In this document: positions 44,821 through 54,303 of the stretch, piece by piece
How positions within the stretch are numbered: the stretch's first letter is position 1
Layout: each line of letters opens with the position of its first letter
Assembly: GCF_017355955.1 (NCBI RefSeq)
Contig: NZ_JAFFID010000001.1
Span: 2,046,001-2,110,000, forward strand
Source of the DNA: Sabulibacter ruber
GTDB lineage: Bacteria > Bacteroidota > Bacteroidia > Cytophagales > Hymenobacteraceae
Reading direction: 5' to 3'
Length of the DNA stretch: 64,000 nucleotides
Notes under the pieces: generated by a model
The model's input: only the letters and a program-made list of their open reading frames with translations
The model's database searches: none
Told to the model about the DNA's origin: nothing
Position numbers and translations under genes: made by a program

Positions 44821-47361
44821 ATGAGAAAACTTCTGCTCTTAACCTTGTTAAGCTGCGCCACCTCTGCCCCACTTTGGGCACAGAACCCAGTTAATCCTCC
44901 ACGTCCGCAAGCGGGTCCTGCCGGGGCCGCTCCTGCCGCCCAGGTTCCGCAGGGAGCCGGCAGAATTACCGGTACTGTGGTAGACTCTGAAACTTCTAAG
45001 CCGGTAGAGTACGCCACTATTGCTTTGATCAATGCTGCCAACGGCAAAACCGTAGACGGAACCGTAACCGATGACAAAGGCCGTTTCACCCTGGCTCGCG
45101 TGTCAAACGGTACCTACACCCTCAACATCAGCTTCATTGGTTACGAAACCAAGGAACTGAAACAAATCACCATCTCGGCCGCTGACCAAAGCGCCAACCT
45201 GAACAGAATAGGCCTGAGCCCGGCCCAGACCAAACTGCAGGAAGTGACTGTGGTGGGCGAAAAACCTCTGATTGAAGACAAGGTAGACCGCCTGGTGTAC
45301 AACGCTGAGAAAGACATCACCAACACCGGGGGTACCGCCGCCGATGTGATGCAGAAAGTACCTTCCGTGGCCCTGGACCAGGACGGCAACATCCAGCTGC
45401 GCGGTTCTTCCAACGTACGGGTTCTCATCAACGGAAAACCATCCACAGTGATGGCCGGCAGCGTAGCCGATGCCTTGAAGCAAATTCCCGCCGATGTGAT
45501 CAAAAACGTGGAGGTGATCACCAGCCCCTCGGCCAAGTATGACGCCGAAGGAACCGCCGGTATTGTGAACATCGTCACGAAGAAAAATGCCCTGCAAGGT
45601 GTAACTGGTTCTGTGAGCTTGACCGGAGGTACACGCGCCAGCAACGGCAACGCCAACGTAAGCATGAAGCAAGGCAAATTGGGCGTGAACCTGAATGCGG
45701 GCGTGAACCGCTTCTACAGCAAAGGCGGCATGAACCTGGCCCAGATGAACCAATCAGAAGTCTCTATTGGAGATCCGGCAGTAGTTAAGAGATATGAGAA
45801 CAATACGTATCAGGTAGGTACCAGCACCGTAGACGGTATGTTTGGTTTTGGTCAGTTAGGCCTAGACTATGACATCAATGAGAAAAATACCCTTTCTGCC
45901 GGAATTAGGGTAAACACCGGAGAATTCAAGATGCGTTCTCACCAATCTGCCACCGTTTACCAGGCAGACCAGAATGAGGCTAAAACTGGTTTCCTCGCTC
46001 CCAGGTTAACAGATGAATACAACCTGTCCATGAAGAACAACAACAATCGGTTGAGCATGGACCTGAACCTGGATTTTACGCATCAGTTCAAAAAACCACA
46101 GCAGGAACTCACATTGTTGGCCCTCTACAGCCAAACCGATCAGGACAACGAAGTAAACCAAAGCCGGTACGAAATTGAGGGGCCGTTACGGTCTACCACC
46201 ATCAATGAGAACGAAGGCCTAAACAAAGAGCTTACCTTCCAGGCCGATTATGCGCACCCACTGCCTAAAAATACCCTGCTGGAAGTTGGGGCCAAAGGCA
46301 TTCTGCGCGATGTTTCCAGCTCTTCTTTGTATGATGGCAGAGACCTGAACGGCGACTTCTCCTATGACCAGAACGTGATTGCGTCTTATCTGTCTTACGG
46401 TTTCAACCTGAACAAAAAGACGGCCCTGAAATTTGGCGGACGCTATGAGTACACCGATGTAGCCGGTGACTTCGCCAACCCGGCGCAAGACTTCACCACC
46501 AACTATGACAACTTCATCCCGAACATCACCCTGGCCTATGACCTAACGCAGAACAGCAAACTGCGCACTACGTTCACCCAGCGTATCCAAAGACCGCAGT
46601 TGTTCTTCCTGAACCCATACCGTCAGCAGCAGGGACCAAACCTGGTAGTGTATGGTAACCCCAGATTGGATGCTGAGTTAACTGATTCCTATGAACTGAA
46701 CTACAGCACCTTTTTCAAGACTACTTCCATCAACGTGTCTGCCTACATGCGCGTGACAGATAATGCGATTGAGTCAGTTTCTGAAGTGCTGCGCGATACC
46801 ACTTTTGTGACGTTCAACAACATCGCCAAAAACAAGACGTACGGTATGACTTTGTCAGGCTCTACTAAACCCATCCCGGCCTGGAACATCAACGGAAACG
46901 TGAACCTGTACTACGTGACCCTGAACTCCCCGACCGCCTCAAACGAGGGCCTGATGTACAACATTAACGTTAGTTCAGGATACAACTTCGGGAAAGGCGT
47001 GAGTGCCCAGTTCTCTGGCGGGTTCAACTCCTCAAGAGTACAGTTACAAGGTACGGCGTCTTCTTTCTCTTACCACAATCTGGCCATCCGGAAAGAATTG
47101 TTTGAGAAAAAGGGCGCGCTTAGCTTAGGGATGGATAACCCGTTCAGACGAGCGCTGCGATTTGAAAACGAACTGGCTGGCGAAAACCAAACCAACCGTC
47201 TGCCTTTCCGCACCCATACCCTGGTTACCCAGTACAACCGTGGTTTCCGGTTAACGTTTGAGTACCGCTTCGGGAAGATGCAGCAGCAAGGCCCGCCTAA
47301 GCGCAAGAAATCTATCCGCAACGATGACGCCAAACAAGGCGACGGCGGCGGAGTTCAATAA
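44821..47361 (+). CDS. outer-membrane beta-barrel receptor (CarboxypepD_reg - plug - barrel), paralog 1
   Basis: An 846-residue TonB-dependent-receptor-like protein. The signal peptide ends near residue 20. A CarboxypepD_reg domain (GTVVDSETSKPVEYATIALI, SFIGYETKEL) is followed by the plug (VVGEKPLIEDKVDRLVYNAE, then VEVITSPSAKYDAEGTAGIV) and a barrel with LNPYRQQQGPNLVVYGNP. After the last strand (FEYRFGKM) comes a basic tail with KKSIRNDDA. No SusD gene is adjacent, so it is not a classic polysaccharide-utilisation locus. Substrate unknown. Confidence 0.88.
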   Translation: MRKLLLLTLLSCATSAPLWAQNPVNPPRPQAGPAGAAPAAQVPQGAGRITGTVVDSETSKPVEYATIALINAANGKTVDGTVTDDKGRFTLARVSNGTYTLNISFIGYETKELKQITISAADQSANLNRIGLSPAQTKLQEVTVVGEKPLIEDKVDRLVYNAEKDITNTGGTAADVMQKVPSVALDQDGNIQLRGSSNVRVLINGKPSTVMAGSVADALKQIPADVIKNVEVITSPSAKYDAEGTAGIVNIVTKKNALQGVTGSVSLTGGTRASNGNANVSMKQGKLGVNLNAGVNRFYSKGGMNLAQMNQSEVSIGDPAVVKRYENNTYQVGTSTVDGMFGFGQLGLDYDINEKNTLSAGIRVNTGEFKMRSHQSATVYQADQNEAKTGFLAPRLTDEYNLSMKNNNNRLSMDLNLDFTHQFKKPQQELTLLALYSQTDQDNEVNQSRYEIEGPLRSTTINENEGLNKELTFQADYAHPLPKNTLLEVGAKGILRDVSSSSLYDGRDLNGDFSYDQNVIASYLSYGFNLNKKTALKFGGRYEYTDVAGDFANPAQDFTTNYDNFIPNITLAYDLTQNSKLRTTFTQRIQRPQLFFLNPYRQQQGPNLVVYGNPRLDAELTDSYELNYSTFFKTTSINVSAYMRVTDNAIESVSEVLRDTTFVTFNNIAKNKTYGMTLSGSTKPIPAWNINGNVNLYYVTLNSPTASNEGLMYNINVSSGYNFGKGVSAQFSGGFNSSRVQLQGTASSFSYHNLAIRKELFEKKGALSLGMDNPFRRALRFENELAGENQTNRLPFRTHTLVTQYNRGFRLTFEYRFGKMQQQGPPKRKKSIRNDDAKQGDGGGVQ

Positions 47362-47377
47362 CCAAACCCCACCTTAT

Positions 47378-47416
47378 AAAAAAGAGCGATGTCAGCAATG
47401 GCATCGCTCTTTTTTA
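47378..47416 (+). terminator. terminator after receptor 1
   Basis: A 14-bp stem (AAAAAAGAGCGATG with CATCGCTCTTTTTT), 16 bp after the stop. Confidence 0.9.
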
Positions 47417-47441
47417 TACCCTCTCATTTTTATACTGTTTC

Positions 47442-47472
47442 AGGGGCGTTTTTCTGAAAGCAGGGTAAATCC
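47442..47472. repeat. dispersed palindromic element after receptor 1
   Basis: AGGGGCGTTTTTCTG then AAAGCAGGGTAAATCC, 26 bp after the terminator. Confidence 0.6.
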
Positions 47473-47683
47473 AAAATTCCATTTACCTCCGCGTCAAAAA
47501 TATCATTCAGCTATATATAATAATCCTATATACAACCCGTTCATAATGCAAAAGCTGCTATCAGGCGGTGCCGTTTGGGTGAAGGGGTGAGTTCTTTCTT
47601 GTTCAGCGCTTTCAGGTATTGTTTATCGCTCACTCCTCATCCGTTGCTCACCCTTTGCATTGGCTGAGAATATCCCCCACTTC

Positions 47684-48601
47684 ATGAAACAGCTTATTCA
47701 CTCGCTGCTGCTGGCGAGCGCCCTTGCAGGTCCGTGTCTTCCGGCGTATTCCGGGACCATCATCCACCGGAGCCAACACAATGTTCAAACCACTGCTATC
47801 ACCGGAATTGTCCTGGACAGCGGCACCCAGAAGCCCATTGCCTACGCCAGTGTAGGCGTGCTGGATGAATCTACCGGAACCATTTCCAACGAAGAAGGTG
47901 CTTTCTCCCTGAGCATACCCGCTGCCCAGAGAAGTAAGAAAATCAGGATTTCGGCCATAGGGTATGAGCCCCAGGACTTGGAGATAGAGCAATTGCTAGC
48001 CACGGTTGCCGAAAGGAAAAAGCTGAAGATTTCCCTTGTTTCCAAGCCGGTGCAACTGGCCGAGGTGAAAGTGGATGGCAAACACTGGAAAAAGAAGGAA
48101 TTAGGAGGCAACGCTGGGCCCTTTACCCTCTTGCATAATACCTTCACCATTATGCCTAAACCCATTCAGGAAAATCTAGGCCGTGAACACGGCATCCTCA
48201 TCCCAAATGGTCCGAAGCAGTCTTTTCTAAGTAAACTGAATTTCTGCCTCACCTCCAATCAGTTTGAGGAAGTGAAATTCAGGGTGAACATATATACTTT
48301 GCACGATGGCAAGCCTTCCCAAAACATAGCCTCTCAAGACATTATTATCTCTGTGAAAGATAAGAAAAGAGGTTGGATTCAGGCAGATTTGGAGCCTTAT
48401 AATCTCTACATGAAACAGGATTTCGTCATCTCCTTGGAATGGATTGCAGGTAGCCCTTTGGACTCATCAAAGTCCTTGACTTTAGCAGCGGCTTTGCCTG
48501 GTTTTCACACCATTTATCATAAAGACGCCAGCCAAGCTAAGTGGGATAAAATGTCAGCAGCAGGCATGGGCATGAACGTGGTTCTGCAACAAGAAAATTG
48601 A
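47684..48601 (+). CDS. exported CarboxypepD_reg-like domain protein
   Basis: A 305-residue exported protein. The signal peptide ends near residue 23. Residues 35-115 form a carboxypeptidase-regulatory-like beta sandwich (TGIVLDSGTQKPIAYASVGV, EEGAFSLSIP, ISAIGYEPQ). The rest has no family I recognise. The ATG at 47684 is preferred over a TTG at 47660. It sits between two receptor paralogs and shares their first domain but lacks a barrel. Possible surface or periplasmic scaffold. Confidence 0.75.
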   Translation: MKQLIHSLLLASALAGPCLPAYSGTIIHRSQHNVQTTAITGIVLDSGTQKPIAYASVGVLDESTGTISNEEGAFSLSIPAAQRSKKIRISAIGYEPQDLEIEQLLATVAERKKLKISLVSKPVQLAEVKVDGKHWKKKELGGNAGPFTLLHNTFTIMPKPIQENLGREHGILIPNGPKQSFLSKLNFCLTSNQFEEVKFRVNIYTLHDGKPSQNIASQDIIISVKDKKRGWIQADLEPYNLYMKQDFVISLEWIAGSPLDSSKSLTLAAALPGFHTIYHKDASQAKWDKMSAAGMGMNVVLQQEN

Positions 48602-48933
48602 ACAAACTACAAGACTATCCAAATTGCGGTGTACTGATTTGTGCTTACTTTTATAGAAATAAGCCTAAAACAGGAATCATCATTTACCCATAGTAATCTT
48701 AGTGTGGCTTCTTGTCCTGTAAAGCACAGCAGAGCCAGTTTTTTTATTCCTTCAGATTTTATAAAAACAAATAGAAAACAGGCTTGCGGCCATTTTGAAT
48801 CAGCTAGCTAGTTCAACTATAACTATTTACCAATAAACCACTTACAGCTTACCAATATTACTTATAGCAAAATCAAGAACTTACCTATTTATACCTTATA
48901 ACTATTCCTAAAACAACCTTCTAACTTCTCTTC
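48602..48933. other. AT-rich intergenic region before receptor 2 (332 bp)
   Basis: No gene seen. A degenerate palindromic repeat lies at 48641-48671 and a half-copy (GAAAACAGGC) near 48774. The final 120 bp are AT-rich and probably hold the promoter, but no box fits the consensus cleanly. Confidence 0.6.
48641..48671. repeat. degenerate palindromic element before receptor 2
   Basis: GTGCTTACTTTTATAG then AAATAAGCCTAAAAC, 40 bp after the previous stop. Confidence 0.5.
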
Positions 48934-51456
48934 ATGCGTCATTTTTTATGGCTTGCCCTGTTAGGGTTGGCAACTGTCCCCCATGCCTGGGCGCAGACGC
49001 CCGCACCTGTGCCTACTCCGTCCCAAACCACTGCCTCCGGCGGAGGTCTCAAATTCGCCACGGGTAAAATAAGCGGTGTGGTCACAGATTCAACTACTTC
49101 CAAACCCGTTGAGTTTGCCACTGTTTCATTGGTGAGCACCGCCACCGGCAAACCCGTAGACGGCACCGTGACCGATGACCGGGGCCGCTTCACTCTCTCC
49201 CGCGTGGCCTACGGAAGCTACTCGGTGACCGTAAGTTTCATTGGGTATGAACCGCACACCCGGCCGACTTTTACGGTTTCTGAAAAAGACCCGGAAGTGG
49301 AACTGGGCCGAATTGTGCTCAAACCCATCCAGAACAAGCTCAAAGAAGTGACCGTGGTGGGCGAAAAGCCGCTGATTGAGGATAAAGTGGATCGCATGGT
49401 GTACAACGCCGAGCAGGACATCACCAACATTGGCGGGAACGCTTCTGATGTACTCAAGAAAGTGCCTTCGCTCTCGGTGGATCTGGACGGGAACGTGCAG
49501 TTGCGGGGTTCCTCTAACGTGCGGGTGCTTATCAACAACAAGCCTTCCAGCATCATGGCCAACAGCGTGGCCGAGGCCTTGCGCCAGATCCCATCAGACA
49601 TGATCAAGAGCGTGGAAGTGATTACCAGCCCCTCTGCCAAGTACGATGCCGAAGGTACCGCCGGTATCATCAACATCATCACCAAGAAAAACACGCTGTA
49701 CGGCGTAAACGGCAGCGTGGGAGGCTCGGTAGGAAACCGCAGCTCCAACGGAAACGGGAACGTGAACATCCGCCGGGGCAAAGTAGGCTTCAACGCCAGT
49801 TTGGGTACGCACCAGTCGTACAACAACAAGAGCGATAACGAGCTGGAGCGATTCATTACAGAAATTCCGGGGGCCGAAGCTTATTCCAGTACGCTGAACC
49901 AGAACGGGGATTTTAAGCGGAACGGTGGGGGCATCTTCGGGCAGGTTGGCTTTGATGCCGATCTGGATTCCAGCAACACCATTTCGGCGGGCATGAACCT
50001 GTACCAGGGCACTTTCCGGAGCCGGGGTAATCAGTTTTCCCGCACAGTAAACAAGGACGGAACCCAGATCATTGACTCTGACCTCACCAGCCGGAACAAG
50101 AACAACTCCCTGGATCTGAACCTGGGCTACACGCACATCTTTAAGCCGCAGCAGGAGTTATCTGTGTTGGGGCAATGGACCAACGGCAGGATGAACAACC
50201 TCTCCAACCAGGATAATTACCTGGACCAAAACGAGTTTGTTGACAACCTGCTGCGCAACACCAATGAAGGCGCCAACCGTGAGATGACCTTTCAGGCTGA
50301 CTACACGCATCCGTTCAAAAACAAGACTTCGCTGGAAATAGGCAGCAAGGCCATCCTTCGGCACGCGGAGAGTGATGCGATGTACCGCCGCGAGTTTCTT
50401 TCTACCGGTGTGCAGACCGAAACGCCCAACGCCTTCACCTATGACCAGGATGTGTACTCTGCCTACGCGTCTTACGGCTTTAAACTGCTCAAGAACTACA
50501 ACGTGAAAAGCGGTGCCCGCTTTGAGTACACAGATCTGCAGGGGAATTACATTGCCCCGGCACGCCCCGCGTTCACCGACAGCTACAGCAATTTCATTCC
50601 CAACGTCATGGTTTCGCGCAGTTTCAAAAGCCAAACGGTGCGGGCTGGTTATACCCAGCGCATCCAGCGGCCGCAGATCTGGTACCTGAACCCGTACGTG
50701 AATGAGCAGGACCCCAAGAACGTATCCTTCGGGAATCCGGAATTGGAGCCGGAACTGACGCACTCCTACGAACTGGGCTACAGTAATTATTTCAAGACCA
50801 GTTCCATCAACCTCTCGGTGTACTGGCGGCAGACAAACAACGCCATTGAATCGGTGCGGCGGATTGTGGGCCAGGAAGATGCATTGCCCATAGACGAAAC
50901 CACCTGGCAGAAAGAAAACGTGGCCTACACTACCTACTATAACATCGGGAAGAATGCGACCTATGGCCTGAGCCTTTCGGGGAACACCAAACCCATTCCT
51001 AAGTGGAACATAGGCGGTAGCCTGAACCTAAATTACATTAACCTGAGAAGCTCTTTCCAGAACAACGCCGCCTGGCAGTACAACGTGAACGTGAACTCGG
51101 GGTACGATTTCGGGAAAGGTTTGGCGGCTCAGTTCTTTGGCTCCTACAGCTCGCCCCGGCCCACCATTCAGGGAAGATTCTCGGGTTTCTATTACACCAG
51201 TTTCAGCGTGCGCAAAGAGCTGTGGCAGAAGAAAGGCAGCCTGAGTTTTGGGGTAGACAATCCGTTTGCCAAAGCCATCCGGTTCAAGTCTGAGCTTTCC
51301 AACGAGACCTTTGTGCAGAACAGTTTAAGCCAGAACTACAACCGGGGCGTGCGGGTGAGTTTCTCGTACCGTTTCGGGAAAATGGAGATGAACCAACAGC
51401 CGCGGCGTAAGAAATCCATCCGGAACGATGACGCCAAAGCCGGCGAAAGTAACTAA
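48934..51456 (+). CDS. outer-membrane beta-barrel receptor (CarboxypepD_reg - plug - barrel), paralog 2
   Basis: An 840-residue paralog of the 44821 protein with the same order: signal peptide to about residue 21, CarboxypepD_reg (SGVVTDSTTSKPVEFATVSL), plug (VVGEKPLIEDKVDRMVYNAE, VEVITSPSAKYDAEGTAGII) and barrel (IQRPQIWYLNPYVNEQDPKN). It ends FSYRFGKM plus the tail KKSIRNDDA. It has its own terminator. TonB-dependent uptake or signalling is inferred from the fold; the ligand is unknown. Confidence 0.88.
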   Translation: MRHFLWLALLGLATVPHAWAQTPAPVPTPSQTTASGGGLKFATGKISGVVTDSTTSKPVEFATVSLVSTATGKPVDGTVTDDRGRFTLSRVAYGSYSVTVSFIGYEPHTRPTFTVSEKDPEVELGRIVLKPIQNKLKEVTVVGEKPLIEDKVDRMVYNAEQDITNIGGNASDVLKKVPSLSVDLDGNVQLRGSSNVRVLINNKPSSIMANSVAEALRQIPSDMIKSVEVITSPSAKYDAEGTAGIINIITKKNTLYGVNGSVGGSVGNRSSNGNGNVNIRRGKVGFNASLGTHQSYNNKSDNELERFITEIPGAEAYSSTLNQNGDFKRNGGGIFGQVGFDADLDSSNTISAGMNLYQGTFRSRGNQFSRTVNKDGTQIIDSDLTSRNKNNSLDLNLGYTHIFKPQQELSVLGQWTNGRMNNLSNQDNYLDQNEFVDNLLRNTNEGANREMTFQADYTHPFKNKTSLEIGSKAILRHAESDAMYRREFLSTGVQTETPNAFTYDQDVYSAYASYGFKLLKNYNVKSGARFEYTDLQGNYIAPARPAFTDSYSNFIPNVMVSRSFKSQTVRAGYTQRIQRPQIWYLNPYVNEQDPKNVSFGNPELEPELTHSYELGYSNYFKTSSINLSVYWRQTNNAIESVRRIVGQEDALPIDETTWQKENVAYTTYYNIGKNATYGLSLSGNTKPIPKWNIGGSLNLNYINLRSSFQNNAAWQYNVNVNSGYDFGKGLAAQFFGSYSSPRPTIQGRFSGFYYTSFSVRKELWQKKGSLSFGVDNPFAKAIRFKSELSNETFVQNSLSQNYNRGVRVSFSYRFGKMEMNQQPRRKKSIRNDDAKAGESN

Positions 51457-51477
51457 CCTACAATAAATCTATCTGTT

Positions 51478-51508
51478 AGAAGCACCCCAACCGGGTGCTT
51501 CTTTTTTT
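51478..51508 (+). terminator. terminator after receptor 2
   Basis: A 10-bp perfect stem (AGAAGCACCC with GGGTGCTTCT), loop of 5, followed by a run of T. Confidence 0.92.
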
Positions 51509-51538
51509 GCCCTACTTTCTGGAAAACTTCTCAAAACC
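51509..51538. repeat. dispersed palindromic element after receptor 2
   Basis: GCCCTACTTTCTGG then AAAACTTCTCAAAACC, directly after the terminator T run. Confidence 0.65.
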
Positions 51539-51590
51539 ATCTAACTATCAAGCATCTGAAATCCTAAAAAACCTTCAAGCCTCGCATTTC

Positions 51591-51621
51591 AGGCCTGTTT
51601 TCAGGAAAGTAGCACAAAAAC
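51591..51621. repeat. second palindromic element between receptors 2 and 3
   Basis: AGGCCTGTTTTCAGG then AAAGTAGCACAAAAAC, about 50 bp after the previous copy; left flank ATTTC. Confidence 0.7.
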
Positions 51622-51813
51622 AAAAAAAGTTTGAATAGGGAGGCAACCGATCTTCCTTGTCTTTCATCTAATAGATAGTTGCGCGACACACCGTTCTTAC
51701 CCGCTTCTGCTACCATTGCCCTTACCAGTACTGTGACGCCACAGCACCAGTTTTCAGCGGCATGCCTAACCCTATGAACTTACTAAACCACCGTAACCCT
51801 CATCAGAAATCCT

Positions 51814-54231
51814 ATGCGGCTCTCTATCATATTCGCGCTACTTTCCTTTTGTCTTTTCTCTTTCACTGCCTTAGAGGCTCAGGCGCAAACCGGAAAAGTC
51901 ACCGGTGCCGTGGCTGACTCCGCCACCACCAAACCTGTGGAATTTGCTACGGTAACCCTTACCAATACCGCCACCGGCAAACCCGTAGACGGCACCATCA
52001 CCGATGACAAAGGCCAGTTCACCTTCTCCAAAGTGCCGTACGGCTCTTACGCCGTTAGCGTGAGCTACTTAGGCTACGTAACTTCTACCCTACCCGCCTT
52101 TACCCTGTCTGCCGCCAAGCAGGAAATCTCATTCCCTAAGATCGGCCTTCGGAGCAGCGCCACCAAACTGCAGGAAGTAACCGTGGTAGGGCAGAAACCC
52201 TTGATTGAAGACAAAGGCGACCGGTTGGTGTACAACGCCGAGCAGGATATCAGCAACATAGGAACCACCGCCTCAGACGTGCTCCGGAAAGTGCCTTCCA
52301 TCACGGTAGACGCCGACGGCAACGTGCAACTGCGCGGCAGCGGCAACTTCAAGGTACTCATGGACGGCAAAGCCTCCGGTATCATGGCCAACAACCTGGC
52401 CGATGCCCTCAAACAGATACCAGCCGATGTGATCAAGAGCGTGGAAGTAATCACCAGCCCATCGGCTAAGTACGATGCCGAGGGTACCGCCGGGATCATC
52501 AACATCATCACCAAAAAGAACAGCATGCAAGGCGTAAGCGGTAAACTGGGGGCTACGTTGGGTAACCGCAACCGCAACCTGAACGCCAGCCTGAATGCCC
52601 GCAAAGGAAAATTCGGGTTCAACTCCCGGGTGAGCGGCTATGACAACAATAACCGCCGGATTTCTTCAGTGACCCGCACCGTAGAGGGGCAAAGCATCTT
52701 CTCCCAGGAAATGAAGCACCTGGCACTAAACCACGGCTTCTACGGCCAGGCCGAGGTAACCTTTGACCCCGATACCCTCAATGCCTTCAACCTCAGCATC
52801 GCCGGTCGGCAAAACAACTTCACCGGCCGCGGCGACCAATTCACCCGTGATGCCAACGGCCTCCAGTACTCAGACCTGGAGAACATCTGGAAAGGCGCAG
52901 GCGTTGACATGAACTTTGGGTACACCCACACCTTCAAACCGCAGCATGAGCTCTCAGTGCTGGCCCAGTGGAACCACAACGAGTCTGATGACGTGTATGA
53001 CAACAAACTGTTCAACTCAGAGAATGCCCTGCTCCAAAGCCAGGTGAACAACAACGATGCCCCCAGCGATGAAAAGACATTTCAGGTAGACTACAGCCGA
53101 GGGTTCAAGAACGAGGGCAAACTGGAACTGGGCGCCAAAACCATCCTGCGCGATGCCACCAGTAACACCTCCTATAACTTCTCTTTCCCGGCCAAGGCAG
53201 ATTCTGTGGTGATCAACAACTTTGATTATGACCAGGATGTAGTGGCCGCCTATTTCACCTACGCTTTCCAGCTCAAGAAGAAATACAGCTTCCACCTGGG
53301 TACTCGCTATGAGCACACCGCCACCAAAGGCGTTTTCCATAACACCAACAAAGGCACTTTGGAACGCAGCACCTTCGCCAACGACTATGACAACGTGATT
53401 CCCAGCTTGTCTGTCTCCCGCACTCTGGACTCCATCCACACCGTGCGCGTGAGCTATACCCAGCGCATCCAGCGTCCGCAGATCTGGTCACTGAACCCGT
53501 TCCTGCAGCTAGAGGACTTCAACAACGGGTTCAGAGGAAACCCCACACTGGACGCCGAACTCACCCACTCGTATGAGATCAGCTATAACACGTTCTTCAA
53601 AACCACTTCCATCAACGCCTCTGTGTTCATGCGCCAAACCGACAACGCCATCCAGCATGTGGTAAAATCTGAGCCCATGACCATTGACGGCACCACCCGC
53701 GACGTTTTGATGATCACTTTTGATAATCTGGCTAAAAACCGCGCCTATGGCTTGAGCTTGTCTGGCTCTACCAAACCAATATCCGCCTTGAGCATCAGCC
53801 CCAGCTTTAACCTGAATTATGTAGACATCAAAAGCAACGGGCTCTCCAACAAAGGTTTTCAGTATAATTTCAACCTGAACACCAGCTATGACATAAACAA
53901 AACGCTTACGGCTCAGGTGTCTGGGGGCTATTACTCCGGCGGCCAGATCCTGCAGGGCGAGTGGGGCTCCAGCTACTACACCAGCTTCTCGGTGCGTAAG
54001 AAGATTCTGGATGACAAAGGCAGCATCAGCTTTGGGGTGAACAATCCGTTTGCCAAAACCATTGATTACAACCATAGGGTGAGCACGCCTGCCTATACGC
54101 AAGAGGTTCACAATTACACCTACAACCGGACCCTGCGCCTCAGCTTTGACTGGAACTTCGGGAAGATGCAGGCCAGCAACCGCCAGAAGAAAACCATCCA
54201 GAACGATGACGCGGCCAGCGGCGGCAAATAA
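51814..54231 (+). CDS. outer-membrane beta-barrel receptor (CarboxypepD_reg - plug - barrel), paralog 3
   Basis: An 805-residue third paralog. The signal peptide ends near EAQAQ. CarboxypepD_reg: TGAVADSATTKPVEFATVTL. Plug: VVGQKPLIEDKGDRLVYNAE and VEVITSPSAKYDAEGTAGII. Barrel: IQRPQIWSLNPFLQLEDFNN and a final FDWNFGKM. The tail KKTIQNDDA again follows the last strand. It is shorter than its relatives because the Pro-rich linker after the signal peptide is missing. It has its own terminator. Confidence 0.88.
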   Translation: MRLSIIFALLSFCLFSFTALEAQAQTGKVTGAVADSATTKPVEFATVTLTNTATGKPVDGTITDDKGQFTFSKVPYGSYAVSVSYLGYVTSTLPAFTLSAAKQEISFPKIGLRSSATKLQEVTVVGQKPLIEDKGDRLVYNAEQDISNIGTTASDVLRKVPSITVDADGNVQLRGSGNFKVLMDGKASGIMANNLADALKQIPADVIKSVEVITSPSAKYDAEGTAGIINIITKKNSMQGVSGKLGATLGNRNRNLNASLNARKGKFGFNSRVSGYDNNNRRISSVTRTVEGQSIFSQEMKHLALNHGFYGQAEVTFDPDTLNAFNLSIAGRQNNFTGRGDQFTRDANGLQYSDLENIWKGAGVDMNFGYTHTFKPQHELSVLAQWNHNESDDVYDNKLFNSENALLQSQVNNNDAPSDEKTFQVDYSRGFKNEGKLELGAKTILRDATSNTSYNFSFPAKADSVVINNFDYDQDVVAAYFTYAFQLKKKYSFHLGTRYEHTATKGVFHNTNKGTLERSTFANDYDNVIPSLSVSRTLDSIHTVRVSYTQRIQRPQIWSLNPFLQLEDFNNGFRGNPTLDAELTHSYEISYNTFFKTTSINASVFMRQTDNAIQHVVKSEPMTIDGTTRDVLMITFDNLAKNRAYGLSLSGSTKPISALSISPSFNLNYVDIKSNGLSNKGFQYNFNLNTSYDINKTLTAQVSGGYYSGGQILQGEWGSSYYTSFSVRKKILDDKGSISFGVNNPFAKTIDYNHRVSTPAYTQEVHNYTYNRTLRLSFDWNFGKMQASNRQKKTIQNDDAASGGK

Positions 54232-54253
54232 GAAAAGAATTGAGTGACTCCTG

Positions 54254-54296
54254 AATCGGGGCTGATTTCTGAAAATCAGCCCCGATTTGCTTTTAT
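54254..54296 (+). terminator. terminator-like palindrome after receptor 3
   Basis: A 15-bp perfect stem (AATCGGGGCTGATTT with AAATCAGCCCCGATT), 4-nt loop, then TGCTTTTATC. Its core is a copy of the dispersed palindromic repeat. Confidence 0.78.
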
Positions 54297-54303
54297 CCGG
54301 AAG

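Larger units (their letters stand above)
51457..51813. other. intergenic region between receptors 2 and 3 (357 bp)
   Basis: It holds the receptor 2 terminator (51478-51508) and two palindromic repeat copies (51509-51538 and 51591-51621) only about 50 bp apart. The promoter of receptor 3 must lie in the last 200 bp, but I cannot name its boxes. No gene seen. Confidence 0.65.

Noticed and set aside
44821-54231. A polysaccharide utilisation locus (SusC/SusD)
   Set aside because: The receptors belong to the CarboxypepD_reg-barrel group without SusD partners, and no glycoside hydrolases or sensor genes lie nearby.
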